Shown here in pieces: positions 24,351-35,659 of a stretch of DNA of 64,000 bases; position 1 is the stretch's first letter; every line of letters starts with the position of its first letter. The stretch covers positions 406,484,889-406,548,888 of the forward strand of contig NC_081408.1 in NCBI RefSeq assembly GCF_030272615.1, given 5' to 3'. The translations under genes and the position numbers were made by a program. A model generated the notes under the pieces. That model searched no databases. It saw only the letters and a program-made list of their open reading frames with translations, and was not told the origin of the DNA. Source of the stretch: Cryptomeria japonica (Eukaryota; Streptophyta; Pinopsida; Cupressales; Cupressaceae).

Positions 24351-24352
24351 AT

Positions 24353-24364
24353 TGGTATTAGAGC
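24353..24364 (+). promoter_or_regulatory. Primer-binding site of B (initiator tRNA-Met type)
   Basis: TGGTATTAGAGC begins two bases after the 5' LTR. It is the plant copia PBS pattern TGGTATCAGAGC, complementary to the 3' end of initiator tRNA-Met, with one C-to-T change. Confidence 0.8.
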
Positions 24365-24421
24365 TTCCTCCAGGTCCTCTGTGTTGTAAGCTTAACCACT
24401 TGAGAGAAAGATCCTATTGTA

Positions 24422-25460
24422 ATGATGAAGAGGGAAGGTCCAAAGTTCAATAGAGACAATTTTAAAATATGGAAAGATAGAATGAAGATATACATCAGAA
24501 GCATGGGTGCTCAGCACTGGAGCTATGTTGAGAATGCTTATGTTATCCCTACCGGTACTCTCACCAATGACCAAAAGAGAGAGAGATTCAAGAGAATGGG
24601 AAAGTCATGGAAGCCCTAATCAGTAGTTTATATGACATTGAGTTTATTGATGTCCAGGATAAAGAAAATCCCAAAGAAGTATGGGATACTCTTGAGAATA
24701 TCTATGGCAGTGATGAGCATGTAAAACAAGCTAAGGAAGAAAGCCTTAGAGGGAAGTTTGAAGACATGCGGATGGTTGAAGTGAGACCATTCAACAATAT
24801 GGAATAAGAACCAAAACTGTTGTTGGAGATATCAAGAGTGCAGGTGGTAAAATGGAAGATTCCATTGTTGTTAGCAAAGTTTTGAGATCCTTATTACTGG
24901 TCTATGCAATAAGAGTTGTTGCTATTCAGGAGTTGAGATCAATAGACAAGACTAAGGTATCCCTAGACTCCATCATTGCAAAGTTGACAACCTATGAGCT
25001 AAATAGTTTTGATGGCAGTGTTCAAAAGACTGAATTAGCTTTTAGAACATCTGCTACACCATCCAGAAAAGGAAAAGAAGCAAGCACTAGTGGTGAACCA
25101 AGACAGAGCAGAGAAATGGATGATGAGAATATTCTGATGGAATTTGAAGCTCTTCTTTCCAAGAGACTTCCTAAAGGAATCGACAAATACAGAGGTAAGC
25201 TTCCTTTGAAATGCTTCTCTTGTAACCGAATAGGACACATCGCTATAAACTGTCCTAATGGTGATAGCAAGGACAAATCGAAAAGGTTCAAGAAATTCAA
25301 AGGAGGAAACCGGAGAAACTGTTTTGTTGCAGTCGATGAAGGCGTCATAGATGAGGAATTAGAAGATGAAGAAAATGAAGATATTGTGTTTGTTGTAGTC
25401 AAGGAGGATGTGTCAGACAAGAAGGCTCTTGTCTCCCGCTTTGATAATTCCAATGAGTAG
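24422..25460 (+). pseudogene. Copia gag (capsid plus zinc knuckle), element B
   Basis: RDNFKIWKDRMKIYIRSMGA opens the capsid-like region, followed in a second frame by MEALISSLYDIEFIDVQDKE and VWDTLENIYGSDEHVKQAKE. A frame break at about 24800 leads to DSIVVSKVLRSLL and SLDSIIAKLTTYELNSFDGS. The knuckle CFSCNRIGHIAINC lies near 25210, then an acidic linker. The stop at 25458-25460 falls where the Trp before IIDSGCSHHM of the protease is expected. Gag forms the particle that packages element RNA. Confidence 0.88.
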
Positions 25461-26974
25461 ATTATTGACAGTGGTTGCTCTCACCATATGACTAGTGACC
25501 GGAGCAAGTTTATATCTTTGGAAGTATGATGGTGGTGTGGTTCGTTTTAGTAATGGTGCACCATGTATGGTCAAAGGAAGAGGGTCCATCTCTGTAAATG
25601 GAAAGAGCAGTGCTGACAATATGTATTGGGTGGAAGGTCTCAGACACAATCTATTGAGTGTTGCCCAACTGAATGATAGTGGACTCACTCTGGAATTCAA
25701 AAATGGAGTCTGCAAAATCAAAGGAAAGAATGGTGAACTGATGGCCACCGGTATGCAAACCAAAGGTAACTTATTTCAGCTAAATGCAAATATAAGTACA
25801 TGTCTTATGGCTAAGTTTGATGATAGCTGGATATGGCATAGGAGACTCTACCATGTAAACTTTGATAACATAGCAAAGGCTAGTAAGATCAAGGTAGTTA
25901 GAGGACTGCCGATGCTGAGCAAACAGGAAAATCCTTTTTGCAGAGAATGTCAACTGGGGAAAATGTCCTCCTCAACCTTCAAAGGTAAATCTTTCACTGC
26001 TGACAACTTACTTGATCTTTTGCATACTGATTTGTGTGGTCCAATGAAAACTAGGAGTGTGCAGGGAGATAGATATTTTATGATTCTTAGAGATGATTGC
26101 TCAAGAATGATGTGGGTCACATTCTTGAAGGACAAGTTTGAAGCCTTTAGAAAGTTCAAAGCTTTCAAAGCACTGGTAGAAAAGGAAAGTGGTAGAAGAA
26201 TCAAATGCCTTAGAACTGATCAAGGAGGGGAATTCACTTCTGGTGAATTCAACAAATATTGTGAAGAAAATGGCATCAAGAGGCAACTGTCTGCCCCCCG
26301 GACTCCACAAAAGAATGGCCTAGCAGAGAGAAACAATCGTAGTAGAGAGAAACAATCAGACTGTGGTTGAAGCGGCTAGAACTATGTTGATCCAAGGAAA
26401 GGTCACTCACACCTTTTGGAGAGAAGCGGTGAGCACTGCAGTCTACACAATGAACTGGGTACTCATCAAGAAAGGAAAGGATAAGACTCCTTATGAGTAC
26501 TGGACTGGTAAGACACCAGTGGTAAGCTACTTCAGAGTGTTTGGTAGTAAATGTTATATCAAGAGGAGTGAACATCAGAGCAAGTTTGATGCTAAATGTG
26601 ATGAGGGAATATTCCTAGGGTATTCCACTAAGAGCAAAGATCTCAAATGTTTCAACAATAGGACTCAGAGAATTGTTGAAAGCATCAATGTTAGGGTTGA
26701 TAAAAACTCTGAGAAATCAGAGGAAACCGACAAAGAGAATTTAGGAGATGAATTGGTAGTAACCTTCTGGGAATCAGTTGCAAATCAACCCAGTACCAGC
26801 AATTGTGCTCCTACACTGGTAGATGCTGATGAAGATGAGGATGATGAAGAAAAGCAAGAGGAAGCTGTTAAGAACATACCTAGGTATGTCAAACTCAATC
26901 ATGATCCAAAGCAGATCATAGGAGACAAAGATGCAGGAATTCTTACAAGAAGAAAGGTCAGAGAAAGCTCATGA
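25461..26974 (+). pseudogene. Copia protease, GAG-pre-integrase and integrase, element B
   Basis: The protease active site [17 protein letters not shown] is right after the TAG at 25458, with a frame break near 25490. Next come [20 protein letters not shown], the GAG-pre-integrase [20 protein letters not shown] with CRECQLGK, and the integrase core with [10 protein letters not shown] and [10 protein letters not shown], then [11 protein letters not shown]. At 26325-26357 the word AGAGAGAAACAATC is repeated with a 19-bp period, shifting the frame. The C-terminal part continues at 26363-26974 (YWTGKTPVVSYFRVFGSKCY). Confidence 0.9.
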
Positions 26975-28525
26975 ATGATCTTTGAATTTGAGCCTAAATC
27001 ATTAAAAGAGGCACATAAAGATGAAGACTAGATCAAAGAAATGGAGGAGGAACTTGACCAGATAGAAAAGAATGGTACGTGGTCTTTGGTACCTTGACCA
27101 GAGCATAAAAATGTCATTGGAACCAAATGGGTTTATAGAAATAAGCTAAATGAGGATGGAACAGTGGTAAGGAACAAAGCCAGACTAGTATGTAAAGGAT
27201 ATACCCAAGAAGAAGGAGAAGACTATGGTGAAACCTTTGCTCCAGTAGAAAGATTGGAAGGAGTTCATATGCTTCTTGCATATGCAAATTTTAAAGGATT
27301 CAAGGTATACCAAATGGATGTAAAATCTGCATTTTTAAATGGAATACTTGAAGAGGAGGTGTATATAGAGAAACCAGATGGGTTTGCCCTATCAGAAGAC
27401 AGTGACATGGTGTGTAGGCTACATAAAGCCTTATATGGACTGAAGCAGACACCAAGAGCATGGTATGAACACTTGCATTCCCATATTGTGAAGATTGGAT
27501 TTGAAAGAACAAGTGAAGATAGCAATATCTACTTGAAATCAAAAGGAGATTAGATTCTGATCTGCGAAGTATTTGTTGATGACATAATCTTTGGTGGAGA
27601 TGACAAGATGAGTCATGACTTTGCAGATGAGATGAAAAAGGAGTTTGAAATGTCACTCATAGGGGAAATTAAGTTCTTCATTGGACTGCAAATTCAGCAA
27701 ATGAAAAATGGAATCTTTATTACTCAATCCAAGTATGTCAAAGAGGTGTTGAAGACCTTTGGCATGGAAGACAGTAAACCGGTTGGTACACCAATGGCGA
27801 CCGGTTGTAAACTATCAAAAGAGGATGACTTAGCATTGGTAAATGAGAAGGAATACCGATCAATGAATGGTAAGTTTCATTATGTAGTGCATAGTAGACC
27901 AGACATTGCACATGTAGTGGGTATTACCGCTTGGTTTCAGCAAAGCCCAAGAGAATCCCACTTGGTAGCAGTCAAGCGGATTCTTAGATATCTGAAGGGA
28001 ACTATTGACTATGGGTTATGGTATCCATACAATAATGATTTCAACCTGAAAGTGTTCACAGATGCTGATTGGGCTGGTGATATAGATGACCGGAAGAGCA
28101 CAACCGGTGGTGCATTCTTTCTCGGTGGTAGACTAGTCTCATGGATGAGTAAAAAGCAGAGGTATATCTCTCAGTCTACAGCAGAAGCAGAGTATGTTGC
28201 AGCTTTTATGAACTGTACCCAAACTATTTGGATGAAGCATGTATTGAATGGTTTCAAAGTTCCTGTATCTGAACCAGTAAGTATATTTTGTGACAATACA
28301 AGTGCAATTAACATATCCAAGAATCTGGTTTTACATGCTAGAACCAAGCACTTTGAACTCAAGTATCATTTCTTGAGGGAAAAGGTTCAGAATAAAGAGG
28401 TGGTATTGGAACATGTTTCTAGTAAGGAACAGTTAGCAGACATATTCACCAAGCCTCTACCGAAGGCTACTTTTACCTATCTAAGAGGTGAGTTAGGGGT
28501 GCTACCCCTTCAAGAGGTAATCTAA
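26975..28525 (+). pseudogene. Copia reverse transcriptase and RNase H, element B
   Basis: RT reads [49 protein letters not shown] and [16 protein letters not shown]; a stop lies at 27551-27553, then VFVDDIIFGG with the catalytic VDD. RNase H reads TDADWAGDIDDRKSTTGGAF, QSTAEAEYVA and CDNTSAINISKN, ending ADIFTKPLP at about 28460. In-frame stops TAG 27029-27031 and TGA 27095-27097 sit where Trp and Arg are expected. From 27608 to 28525 the frame is fully open. These enzymes make the cDNA. Confidence 0.9.
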
Positions 28526-28647
28526 AGGTTTGTGCTCCACATCAGTCAGATCTTACTTTGCTATATCTTTTCAAGATTGATGTGTTGAAGGATGCTACTC
28601 CTCAGGGGGAGCAGCATAGTGGAACAGGGAAGCTTGTGCCTCCACTT

Positions 28648-28770
28648 TGGCATTATTGTCAAAGGGGGAGAAGATGTGAAGTGAAAAAGATATCTGCAAT
28701 ATTAAGGAGAAGATGTGATGTAGAAAGATAAATATCTTTTTATATTGCCATCAATGCCAAAGGGGGAGAT
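28648..28770 (+). promoter_or_regulatory. Twin polypurine tracts before the 3' LTR of B
   Basis: TTGTCAAAGGGGGAGAAG lies at about 28656-28673, and GCCAAAGGGGGAGAT ends at 28770, immediately before the TGTTGG of the LTR. The second is the plus-strand priming tract by position. The first resembles a central tract. Both recur in C and D. Confidence 0.75.
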
Positions 28771-31137
28771 TGTTGGCATATGTGCATAATATGTTGACAT
28801 GATGATATTGTGTTGTCATTGATGTCAATATGCTGAAAGAGATCCGGTAATATGCTGAAGAGTGAACCGGTAACATGATGAAGAGTGAACAAGACTATTG
28901 AAGTTAAGCAACTGACAAAGAGAACTAGTATGATGTTGTGAACCAGCATATGTGAAAAAGTGAAGCGATATGCTTGTCCATGTGAACCGGTATGATTTTG
29001 TGAACCAGAACCGGTATGTCAGAATGAGAACCGGTATATGGAATGTTTTGTATCTAGGGTTCATATGGCATAACTAACGATTGGTAGTCTCAGCTTCAGG
29101 GTTTCCGGTTGAAGTGTTTTGAGCCTATGTGTCTCAACTGATGGCATTGTGTGATGAGTTAGCATTGTAATGGAGATCAGATAATGTTGCCACGTCAGCC
29201 TCATGCACGTGAAGGATCTCGCATGAAGGAGATAGATCCTATCTACCTCGGGAATGTGCGAAGTCTCTGTAAACGGTGGAGAATGCGTGATGGGTTATCA
29301 CCTCGAAGAAGCGATGAAGAACAAACAATGGAGAATGTCTTGAGATTTGTTCAAGACCGTTGTATTCAAATGCAAAGTGTTCAATGGTCAGGATTGAATT
29401 GACTGAATCACTCAACCTAAATGATTAAGGTTTAGGGTTTATGTTACTGACCTATCTGTTTCCTATAAGGTCGATGTTGTGTTTCATGTTGAAGGTGTTG
29501 GCAAATGTTGTGTGTGTATCTATGTGCAGAGATACATGATTCTTGCCAGACCAGTTGAGAGGATTGATACCTACATAGTGTGTGTGTAGAAGGAAGGAAC
29601 TAAAGTGGATCTACATTGGCATTGAGTGTTATTACCAGATCATTGTAATACCCGTTGATCTCTAATCACTTCAACAGTTGGAAAATCCCTTAACAGGGTA
29701 GCTTTAACCAGCTTGTTGTAAATCCTTCGACAGGGTGACTCAAAGCCATTGAGTTCATAAAATCCTCTAACAAGGTAACCTCTAATAGGGTTTAACCCTT
29801 AACTGGGTATTCTAGCCATCCCTTAACCGGGTGATCCCTAACAGGATTGGTTCCTAACAGAACCTGTTGTAACAGTCTTTAACCGAACTAGGCTCCTAAT
29901 AGAGCGGACTTCTAAAGAGTTCAAAATAGCTTGTGGGTATTCATCCCCACTGTGGTTTTTCCCAGTTGGGTTTCCACATGAAAAATATGTGTGTCATGTG
30001 TGATGTTCTTTTCATGTGATGCTTTGTTGTTTTCTGTCAAGCGGTGAATCATGTTGATCTAGCAAGTTATTATTGTATATGGTGAAAATGGATAAACAAC
30101 AATGATAATGTTGAAAGACTAAATAGATTCAACCACAAAACCCTAGCCTAACAACAACAAAGATCCACCATAACATATGAAGATTACCTAAAACAATGCA
30201 AATCAAATGAAATCACAATGATTATACCATCACATGTCCAATAGGGTTTGGATCTCCATTCTTCCTATCTCCATTGATCTTGCTTGATATATTTGCTCTC
30301 AGATTTTATGTGTGCACAAGAGCTCAACAAAGAATGGAAATGTGGTTGCAAGTTGGATCGCATATGAAACTGCGAAGCGTAGTGTAGTCGAGTGCGTAAT
30401 TGAGTTAGTCAGGGTTTGATAATGAAGGAAGCATCTCCTTATATAGAAGACACTATAAGAAATGGAGGGAAAAGATTGAGAGGTGTAAAAGACGTTGGCT
30501 ATGATTAGAGGGTAGGTAGAGGAAATAATAAAATAATGAAAGGGGTAGGTATTGTAGGAATTAAGAGATGAATGACATGTGTCATAGGTAGAAAAGGCTA
30601 ATGAATTAATTAAATAAATAAAGATTTATTTAATTAATAGAAGAAGTGGGATAATTAAATAAATAAGATATTTATTTAATTTAGGAAAAAGATAATTTAA
30701 ATAAATAAAAGTATTTATTTAAATGAGAAATAAGGCTAGAAGAGGATAAATGAATTAATTAAATAAATAAAGATTTATTTAATTAATAGAAGAATTAGGC
30801 TAAAGTAATTAAATAAATAAAATATTTATTTAATTAGACATGACAATTTTAGGTGTCTACAATTATATCTCTGATGATAGATTATCTGTTTATGCATAAG
30901 GACAAAGTGGAAATGAGGGAGTAGGTTGTATGGAAAGCTAAGAAGATTGACCGGTTCATGTCTTTCATAGTTGCACTGTGTTTAACCGGTAGTAATCTGG
31001 TTTGGACCGGTGTTAGGGATTGCCAGTAGTTTAATGTCTGCAATCAAACCAGTTCAAGAAAAGTTTTTGTGCCTGTACTGATTCACCCCCCCCTCTCAGT
31101 ACTAGTTTGGTACTCACTATTCATCATTGAGTTATCA
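28771..31137 (+). repeat. 3' LTR of element B, interrupted by H
   Basis: Matches 22865-24350 from TGTTGGCAT to GAGTTATCA. It holds an additional 788-bp insertion plus TSD (30074-30861) and an extra stretch near 28943-29000 that the 5' LTR lacks. Confidence 0.88.
30074..30861 (-). mobile_element. Element H: solo LTR inside the 3' LTR of B
   Basis: Perfect 5-bp duplication ATTAT at 30069-30073 and 30862-30866; ends TGTATATGG ... GGTGTCTACA. Comparison with the intact 5' LTR of B gives the empty site directly. On the minus strand it starts TGTAGACACC and has a TATATAAGG box (complement of about 30437-30445), so minus is the likely transcribed orientation. No coding content: a solo LTR or a very small non-autonomous element. 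It contains repeated AT palindromes at 30595-30836 built from TTAATTAAATAAATAAAGAT and TTTATTTAATTAAT. Confidence 0.8.
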
Positions 31138-31142
31138 ATTGC

Positions 31143-31153
31143 CGGGGATGGGG
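31143..31153 (+). promoter_or_regulatory. Primer-binding site of F, right half
   Basis: CGGGGATGGGG follows the right flank ATTGC of B and completes the PBS begun at 22853. Confidence 0.72.
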
Positions 31154-31329
31154 ACAAACTGAGAGTTTATGGGAACAATAGGATTTCATTTGTCAAAATA
31201 GTATATTAGTAGCATTTCATCTTTAGTATAGTATAAGTCATTTATGTTGTTGAATGCAGTACAAATGTTAATCTTCCAAAATTTGTATGCATCGAAGGAG
31301 AGATCTAATTTGGGAGATTCCTTCCTAAT

Positions 31330-32674
31330 TTGGATAACTCTAACAAATATCCACCTAAAAATCCCATTGAGCCAAAACTTGACCATTTTGTGCAACTCTT
31401 TACAGAATTAGATAACTTAATTCCTCCACTAGAACCACCACCTGACAAAGATCTAACCGCTGCATTAGTTGTTTACCAAGGCATTATGGCTGGCAGAGGC
31501 AGTGGTGGAAATAATCCACCCCCACCCCTTGAACTAACCTTCAAATTTCCTATACCTCCACAAGGAGCCAATGCCAATTTGAAAAACATCCCTCCTTCTA
31601 CTCTTCCTCACTTCTATGGCCTTATTACAAAAGATCCAGATACCTTTCTCTTTGAATTTGATGTCCTATGCAGAAGCTATGATTACACTACAGATGGACA
31701 TCACCTCAAATTGTTTCCATCCACCTTGAAGGATTCTTCTCTTCGATGGTTCATATCTTTAGGAGAAGATTATGTCACTAACTGGGACAACATGAAAGAA
31801 AAATTTATTAAGAAATACAAAGATTATTGTAGGGGAAGTGATATGAGGGGAGATGATATTTTCAGGATGCAGCAAAAAGATGAAGAGTCCCTAGAAGATT
31901 ATGTAGGTTTCTCTTTTGTCTGAAGAAATCCCAACATAATCAGCTAAGTGAAGATTCACAAAAATTGGTCTTTTTAAAGGGAATAAATAAAGAATCTATA
32001 GATTCTCTCAACCTCATGTCTAGAGGAGATATTACTCAAGCTACATGGAGTTACATACAACTACTCTATCAGAATTATTCAAGAGCTGCATTAAGGAAGC
32101 CTAGAGGATCCAAGTACATGTCATCAGGAAGCAAATCTAACTCTGGAGTTTCAAAAATGGAGTTGACCAATCTACTCAAAAAATTTCAATAGGACATCAT
32201 CAACAATATGGCCACACAAATTGACACTCTCCAAGCCAAACAGAAACAAGAAGCTGTAGAAGCAATGCTGTCTGAATTTTGTTCACATTGTAGACAAAAG
32301 AAAAAGGAGTGCAAATGTAAAAAGTTGGCCAATATTGACAACATAATGCATCCACAAAACTTTCATCAAATTTTTGAATGATGAAGGACAAATTTTCTTT
32401 GTGGCACAAAGAAAACCATGGGTTCAAAGACAAGGTATGTCACCCGATCCTTTATCTTTTAATGATCCATATTCATATGCATCCAATAATCAATGGCAAA
32501 ACCAATATCCTCCTAATACTGGAAACTATGTGAACCCTCAATGGAAATATCAACCTAATTCTTGGTCTGGACCCCAATCTCAATGGTAGCCACCTCAAGG
32601 AAACTGGCAACCACCTCAAGCAAATTGGTAGGCTCAACAAACTAGCTAGCCTCAACAACCGCCTTCGAGAGGAC
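31330..32674 (+). pseudogene. Gag of element F, first part
   Basis: A Pro-rich leader (PPLEPPPDKD, PPPPLELTFKFPIPPQGAN) is followed by a retrotransposon gag core: STLPHFYGLITKDPDTFLFE, HHLKLFPSTLKDSSLRWFIS, NMKEKFIKKYKDYCRG, RMQQKDEESLEDYV. This is the DP--L-F...L-LFP-SL-D-A--W pattern of Athila/Tat gag. A frame break at 31920 is followed by more gag (KGINKESIDSLNLMSRGDIT) and a Gln/Pro/Trp-rich tail. TAG codons at 32190, 32587, 32629 and 32647 each sit where Gln is expected. The frame then meets element C. Confidence 0.82.
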
Positions 32675-33845
32675 TGTTGGCTTGGTGATGATTTTTGTAA
32701 TGGATGACTTTATGTGTTTTCATTGATGGCACATATAAACACACACATATGTTCATATTATCATAGTCATATTAGTTAATTCAAACCAGTACTACTCCTA
32801 AGTCTTTGTATCGCAAACCGATATCATTTGTATAGAGAAGTCTAACCGGTATGAAGGTGTCTAAACCGATATATGTAGATAGTCGGTATATATAGGAATG
32901 ACAATTGATTTTGGTCAATTCATTTGACACCATTTTCAAGATACAATAGAGATCAACGAGAAAGCGAATGGAGGACAATCAATATGTGAGTTGGAAGCAG
33001 TTAACACTCAACTGGTATCGGTGTTCAAACCAGTTTCACTGATTGTGTGATGAGTTATCACCAGTCATGATGAGTTATCTCTAGCTGACATTTTAGGCAA
33101 TGATTTGTGATGTGTTATGGAAGATTTTCCAGATACACTGAACCTAGGAAATTGTGATAAGGTTCTTGAACCGACATGAAATCTAATGTCTATAAAAAGA
33201 CAATGTGATGAGTTATTTTGATATGCAAGATACAAGTGATGTTATGAGTTAGAGTTGATGCGATTTATTGAATGAGTTGCAGAGTATGTCGGTGATGCAG
33301 TATTGAGTGAGAAGAAGAGGATCTATACAAGTAAGATGTACTATTTCTAGATCATACCACCTGTTGTTTTCTAATCACTACAACAGTTAAATACCCTAAC
33401 CAGGTAAGCTCTAACAAGCTTCATTGTACAAATCCTCTAACCAGGTGATCCATTAGTTTGGATTTGAAATCCTCTACCGAGGTTGCTCCTAATAGGGTAT
33501 TACCTTTAACCAGGTATAGCTCCTAACAAGTCTTTGGGATCTTTAATAGGATTCACTCCTAATAGAGCACTTTATAGACCTTAATCGGTCAGTTACCTAT
33601 TTCTGCAGATAGTTAACTTGTGAGTCCCATCTCACCGTGGTTTTTTCCCAGTTGGGTTTTCCATGTATAAACACTTGTGTTATGGTGAATGTTTTACTTG
33701 TTGTGAATTATTTTATAACACTTTGGATTGCATGCAAAGTCTTAAGTAAATTGGTTAATTATTTTTACTGGTCTTGGTTTAAAATGTTATTGTTTTTGTT
33801 ATCACTGATTCACTCCCCCCCTCTCAGTGCTTTATAAGTCTATCA
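32675..33845 (+). repeat. 5' LTR of element C
   Basis: 1171 bp. It holds degenerate CTAACCAGGTA-type units at about 33365-33560, TTTTTTCCCAGTTGGGTTTT near 33640, and CCCCCCCTCTCAGTGCTT before the end. The copy of this LTR at the 3' side is split between 39054-39269 and 46764-47717. Confidence 0.86.
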
Positions 33846-33847
33846 AT

Positions 33848-33860
33848 TGGTATCAAAGCC
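33848..33860 (+). promoter_or_regulatory. Primer-binding site of C
   Basis: TGGTATCAAAGCC, initiator tRNA-Met type, two bases after the 5' LTR. Elements B, D and E use the same primer class. Confidence 0.8.
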
Positions 33861-33908
33861 TAACTTCCTTAAGGCTTAATCTCTTGGAAGGAAACCCTAA
33901 AGTCATTA

Positions 33909-35167
33909 TGGGGGATATGAGTTATAGAGGAGATGGCTAGAGTGCTTGATGCAACCAGGGAAGAGCTTGAAACCCTGGGATGACTGAGTAACTATTGGAG
34001 ATCTCTGACAACAGTTCTTCACATGAGGCCAACATTGATGCACTGGTTGAAGAAGTGGAGAAATTGAATGGTGAAAAGCTAAACCTAAGGAGAGAACTTG
34101 AAGCCCTAACAATCTATATGAGTCAAGAACTTGAAGCAAGGAGGGAAGTTGAAGACCTGATCAAAGTGAAAGATCATGATATTTCTAAGATCAAGCAGGA
34201 GAATGCAACTTTGCATGAACACTGGCATGAGGAGAAGGAAGAGAAAGAAGCATTGCAGTTAGATCTTGAATTGGCAATGTCTCTTAGAGAGACTCTTACA
34301 AAGCATAATGAAGATCTTACCAAAGAGCTTACATAGGCTAATGGGAAACCTGACAAATTCAACAAGAGTTCCTCTATGCTAGATGAATAGATCCAATCTC
34401 AGAGGATGAAAGGTGACACATCTGGACTAGGATTCAATACATCTAAGAAAGGAGAATATTTTGGTACCAAGAGCCACATGCATAAAGGTAAAACTATTCA
34501 TAAGGCTAAGAATCCTATCGATAAGAAATATTACAAACCTATTTTCTTTATCTGTCACAGACCTGGACATACTGCTAATATTTGTAGAAGCAGATCTAAT
34601 GAGAACACAGATTATAATGATAATACTAGATATGTATCTACAAGATTTGAAGGTCATTGTTACACATGCAATATGTATGGACATAGATCAATTGAATACA
34701 GATATGGAGTGAACAATTCAGCACCTCACATGAATCCAAGACCTATTGGTGACTAGAGAAGGACCTATGACAACAAGAGAAACATGAACTGGCAAAAACC
34801 CTATGTCAACCGGTTTAGTCCATATGAGATGGAGAAGGTAACAAATGTGATTTTCACAATTTGCAATAACTATGGACATGTGGCTATGAACTACAGAAGA
34901 AGGACTGGAAGAGGGAATGCAAGACCTTGGAGAGCATCTGGGATGACCTGCTATAATTACCATAAACTGGGACACATGGCCAAGTTCTATAGAGCAAAGA
35001 AGAACAAATTGGTAAACCACTTTGAAGATCAAAAAGGAAAGTAGAACGTAGATGTTGAAGAAACCAAAGCGAAGATGAACATAATTTGGAAGAAGAAAAG
35101 TGAGGACAAGCCAGCACAAGAATCAAACCCTTCACCATGTGTGGAGATTGCTACACTAGTTAACTGA
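33909..35167 (+). pseudogene. ORF1 of C: coiled-coil and multiple zinc-knuckle protein (gag-like)
   Basis: The N-terminus is frame-broken. From 33995 a long coiled coil reads IDALVEEVEKLNGEKLNLRR, then SQELEARREVEDLIKVKDHD, rich in Glu/Lys/Leu heptads. After TAG codons (34334, 34388) come DTSGLGFNTSKK and a series of partly degraded knuckles: CHRPGHTANIC, CYTCNMYGHRSIEY, CNNYGHVAMNY, CYNYHKLGHMAKF. The C-terminus is IIWKKKSEDKPAQESN to ATLVN, TGA at 35165-35167. Element D's ORF1 matches from coiled coil to C-terminus. No capsid (UBN2-type) domain is visible, which is unusual for a copia gag. It probably binds element RNA or joins another element's particle; this is inference. Confidence 0.8.
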
Positions 35168-35659
35168 TCTTTTCAACAAGCCTAAGGGGAGAATATCGGT
35201 AAATCTACTTCTGGACCCCTTGAAGAGTGTATGGTAAGAGATTTTTGCATTTCAAGTTGTAATATAATTTTTTTAAATATTTTTATCTATCGGTTTTCTA
35301 AGGATTACCAATTGGTTATATACCTATCGGTATAGGTGAGTTTGTTAAGTGATAATTAGGGTTTGTTACCCTATTGGTTGTGTAATTAATGCAGTGGGTA
35401 AGTTAATAAAAGGAAGTTCTACTAAGTTATTTTTACCCTAATTGCATTCGAAGAAGCATTTTGAGCACTTGTAGAGCAAAACAGAGCATTGTTAGCAGAT
35501 TAAGAGCAGATTTGTGCTACGAATTTAGAAGTTGAAATGGATTTGAAGATAAGGAAAGGCAAAATAGGTGTGCATACGAAAGGACAACGAAAAACCCTAC
35601 TATCGCGAAGGGAATAAGGTATTTTTGTTAATCTCTCTCTCAAATAAAGATTATATAGA
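35168..35659 (+). other. Inter-ORF spacer of C (492 bp)
   Basis: Non-coding. It begins with a purine block (AAGGGGAGAATATCGG) and contains TTAGGGTTTGTTACCCTATTG. Element D's spacer (43842-44293) has matching words in the same order (AAGGGGGAACATATC, TTAGGGTTTGTATCCTATCG), so it is conserved and could hold an internal promoter or splice signals for ORF2. Confidence 0.5.

Larger units (their letters stand above)
22865..31137 (+). mobile_element. Element B: Ty1/copia retrotransposon with full pol, inactivated
   Basis: The LTRs start TGTTGGCAT and end GAGTTATCA. Flanks are GTTGC (22860-22864) and ATTGC (31138-31142), a 5-bp target duplication with one change. Order: 5' LTR, PBS, gag, protease, integrase, RT, RNase H, PPT, 3' LTR; integrase before RT marks copia. 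The 3' LTR is lengthened by solo LTR H. Stops, frame breaks and a 19-bp duplication in integrase kill this copy. B is the only element in the window with copia-type polymerase, and its PPT and LTR-end modules are shared with C and D. Confidence 0.9.

Noticed and set aside
23214..29402. Small ORFs in both LTRs of B (23214-23450 and 29184-29402) with similar protein
   Set aside because: Similarity is explained by the two LTRs being copies of one sequence; no domain, and both stop codons and length differ.
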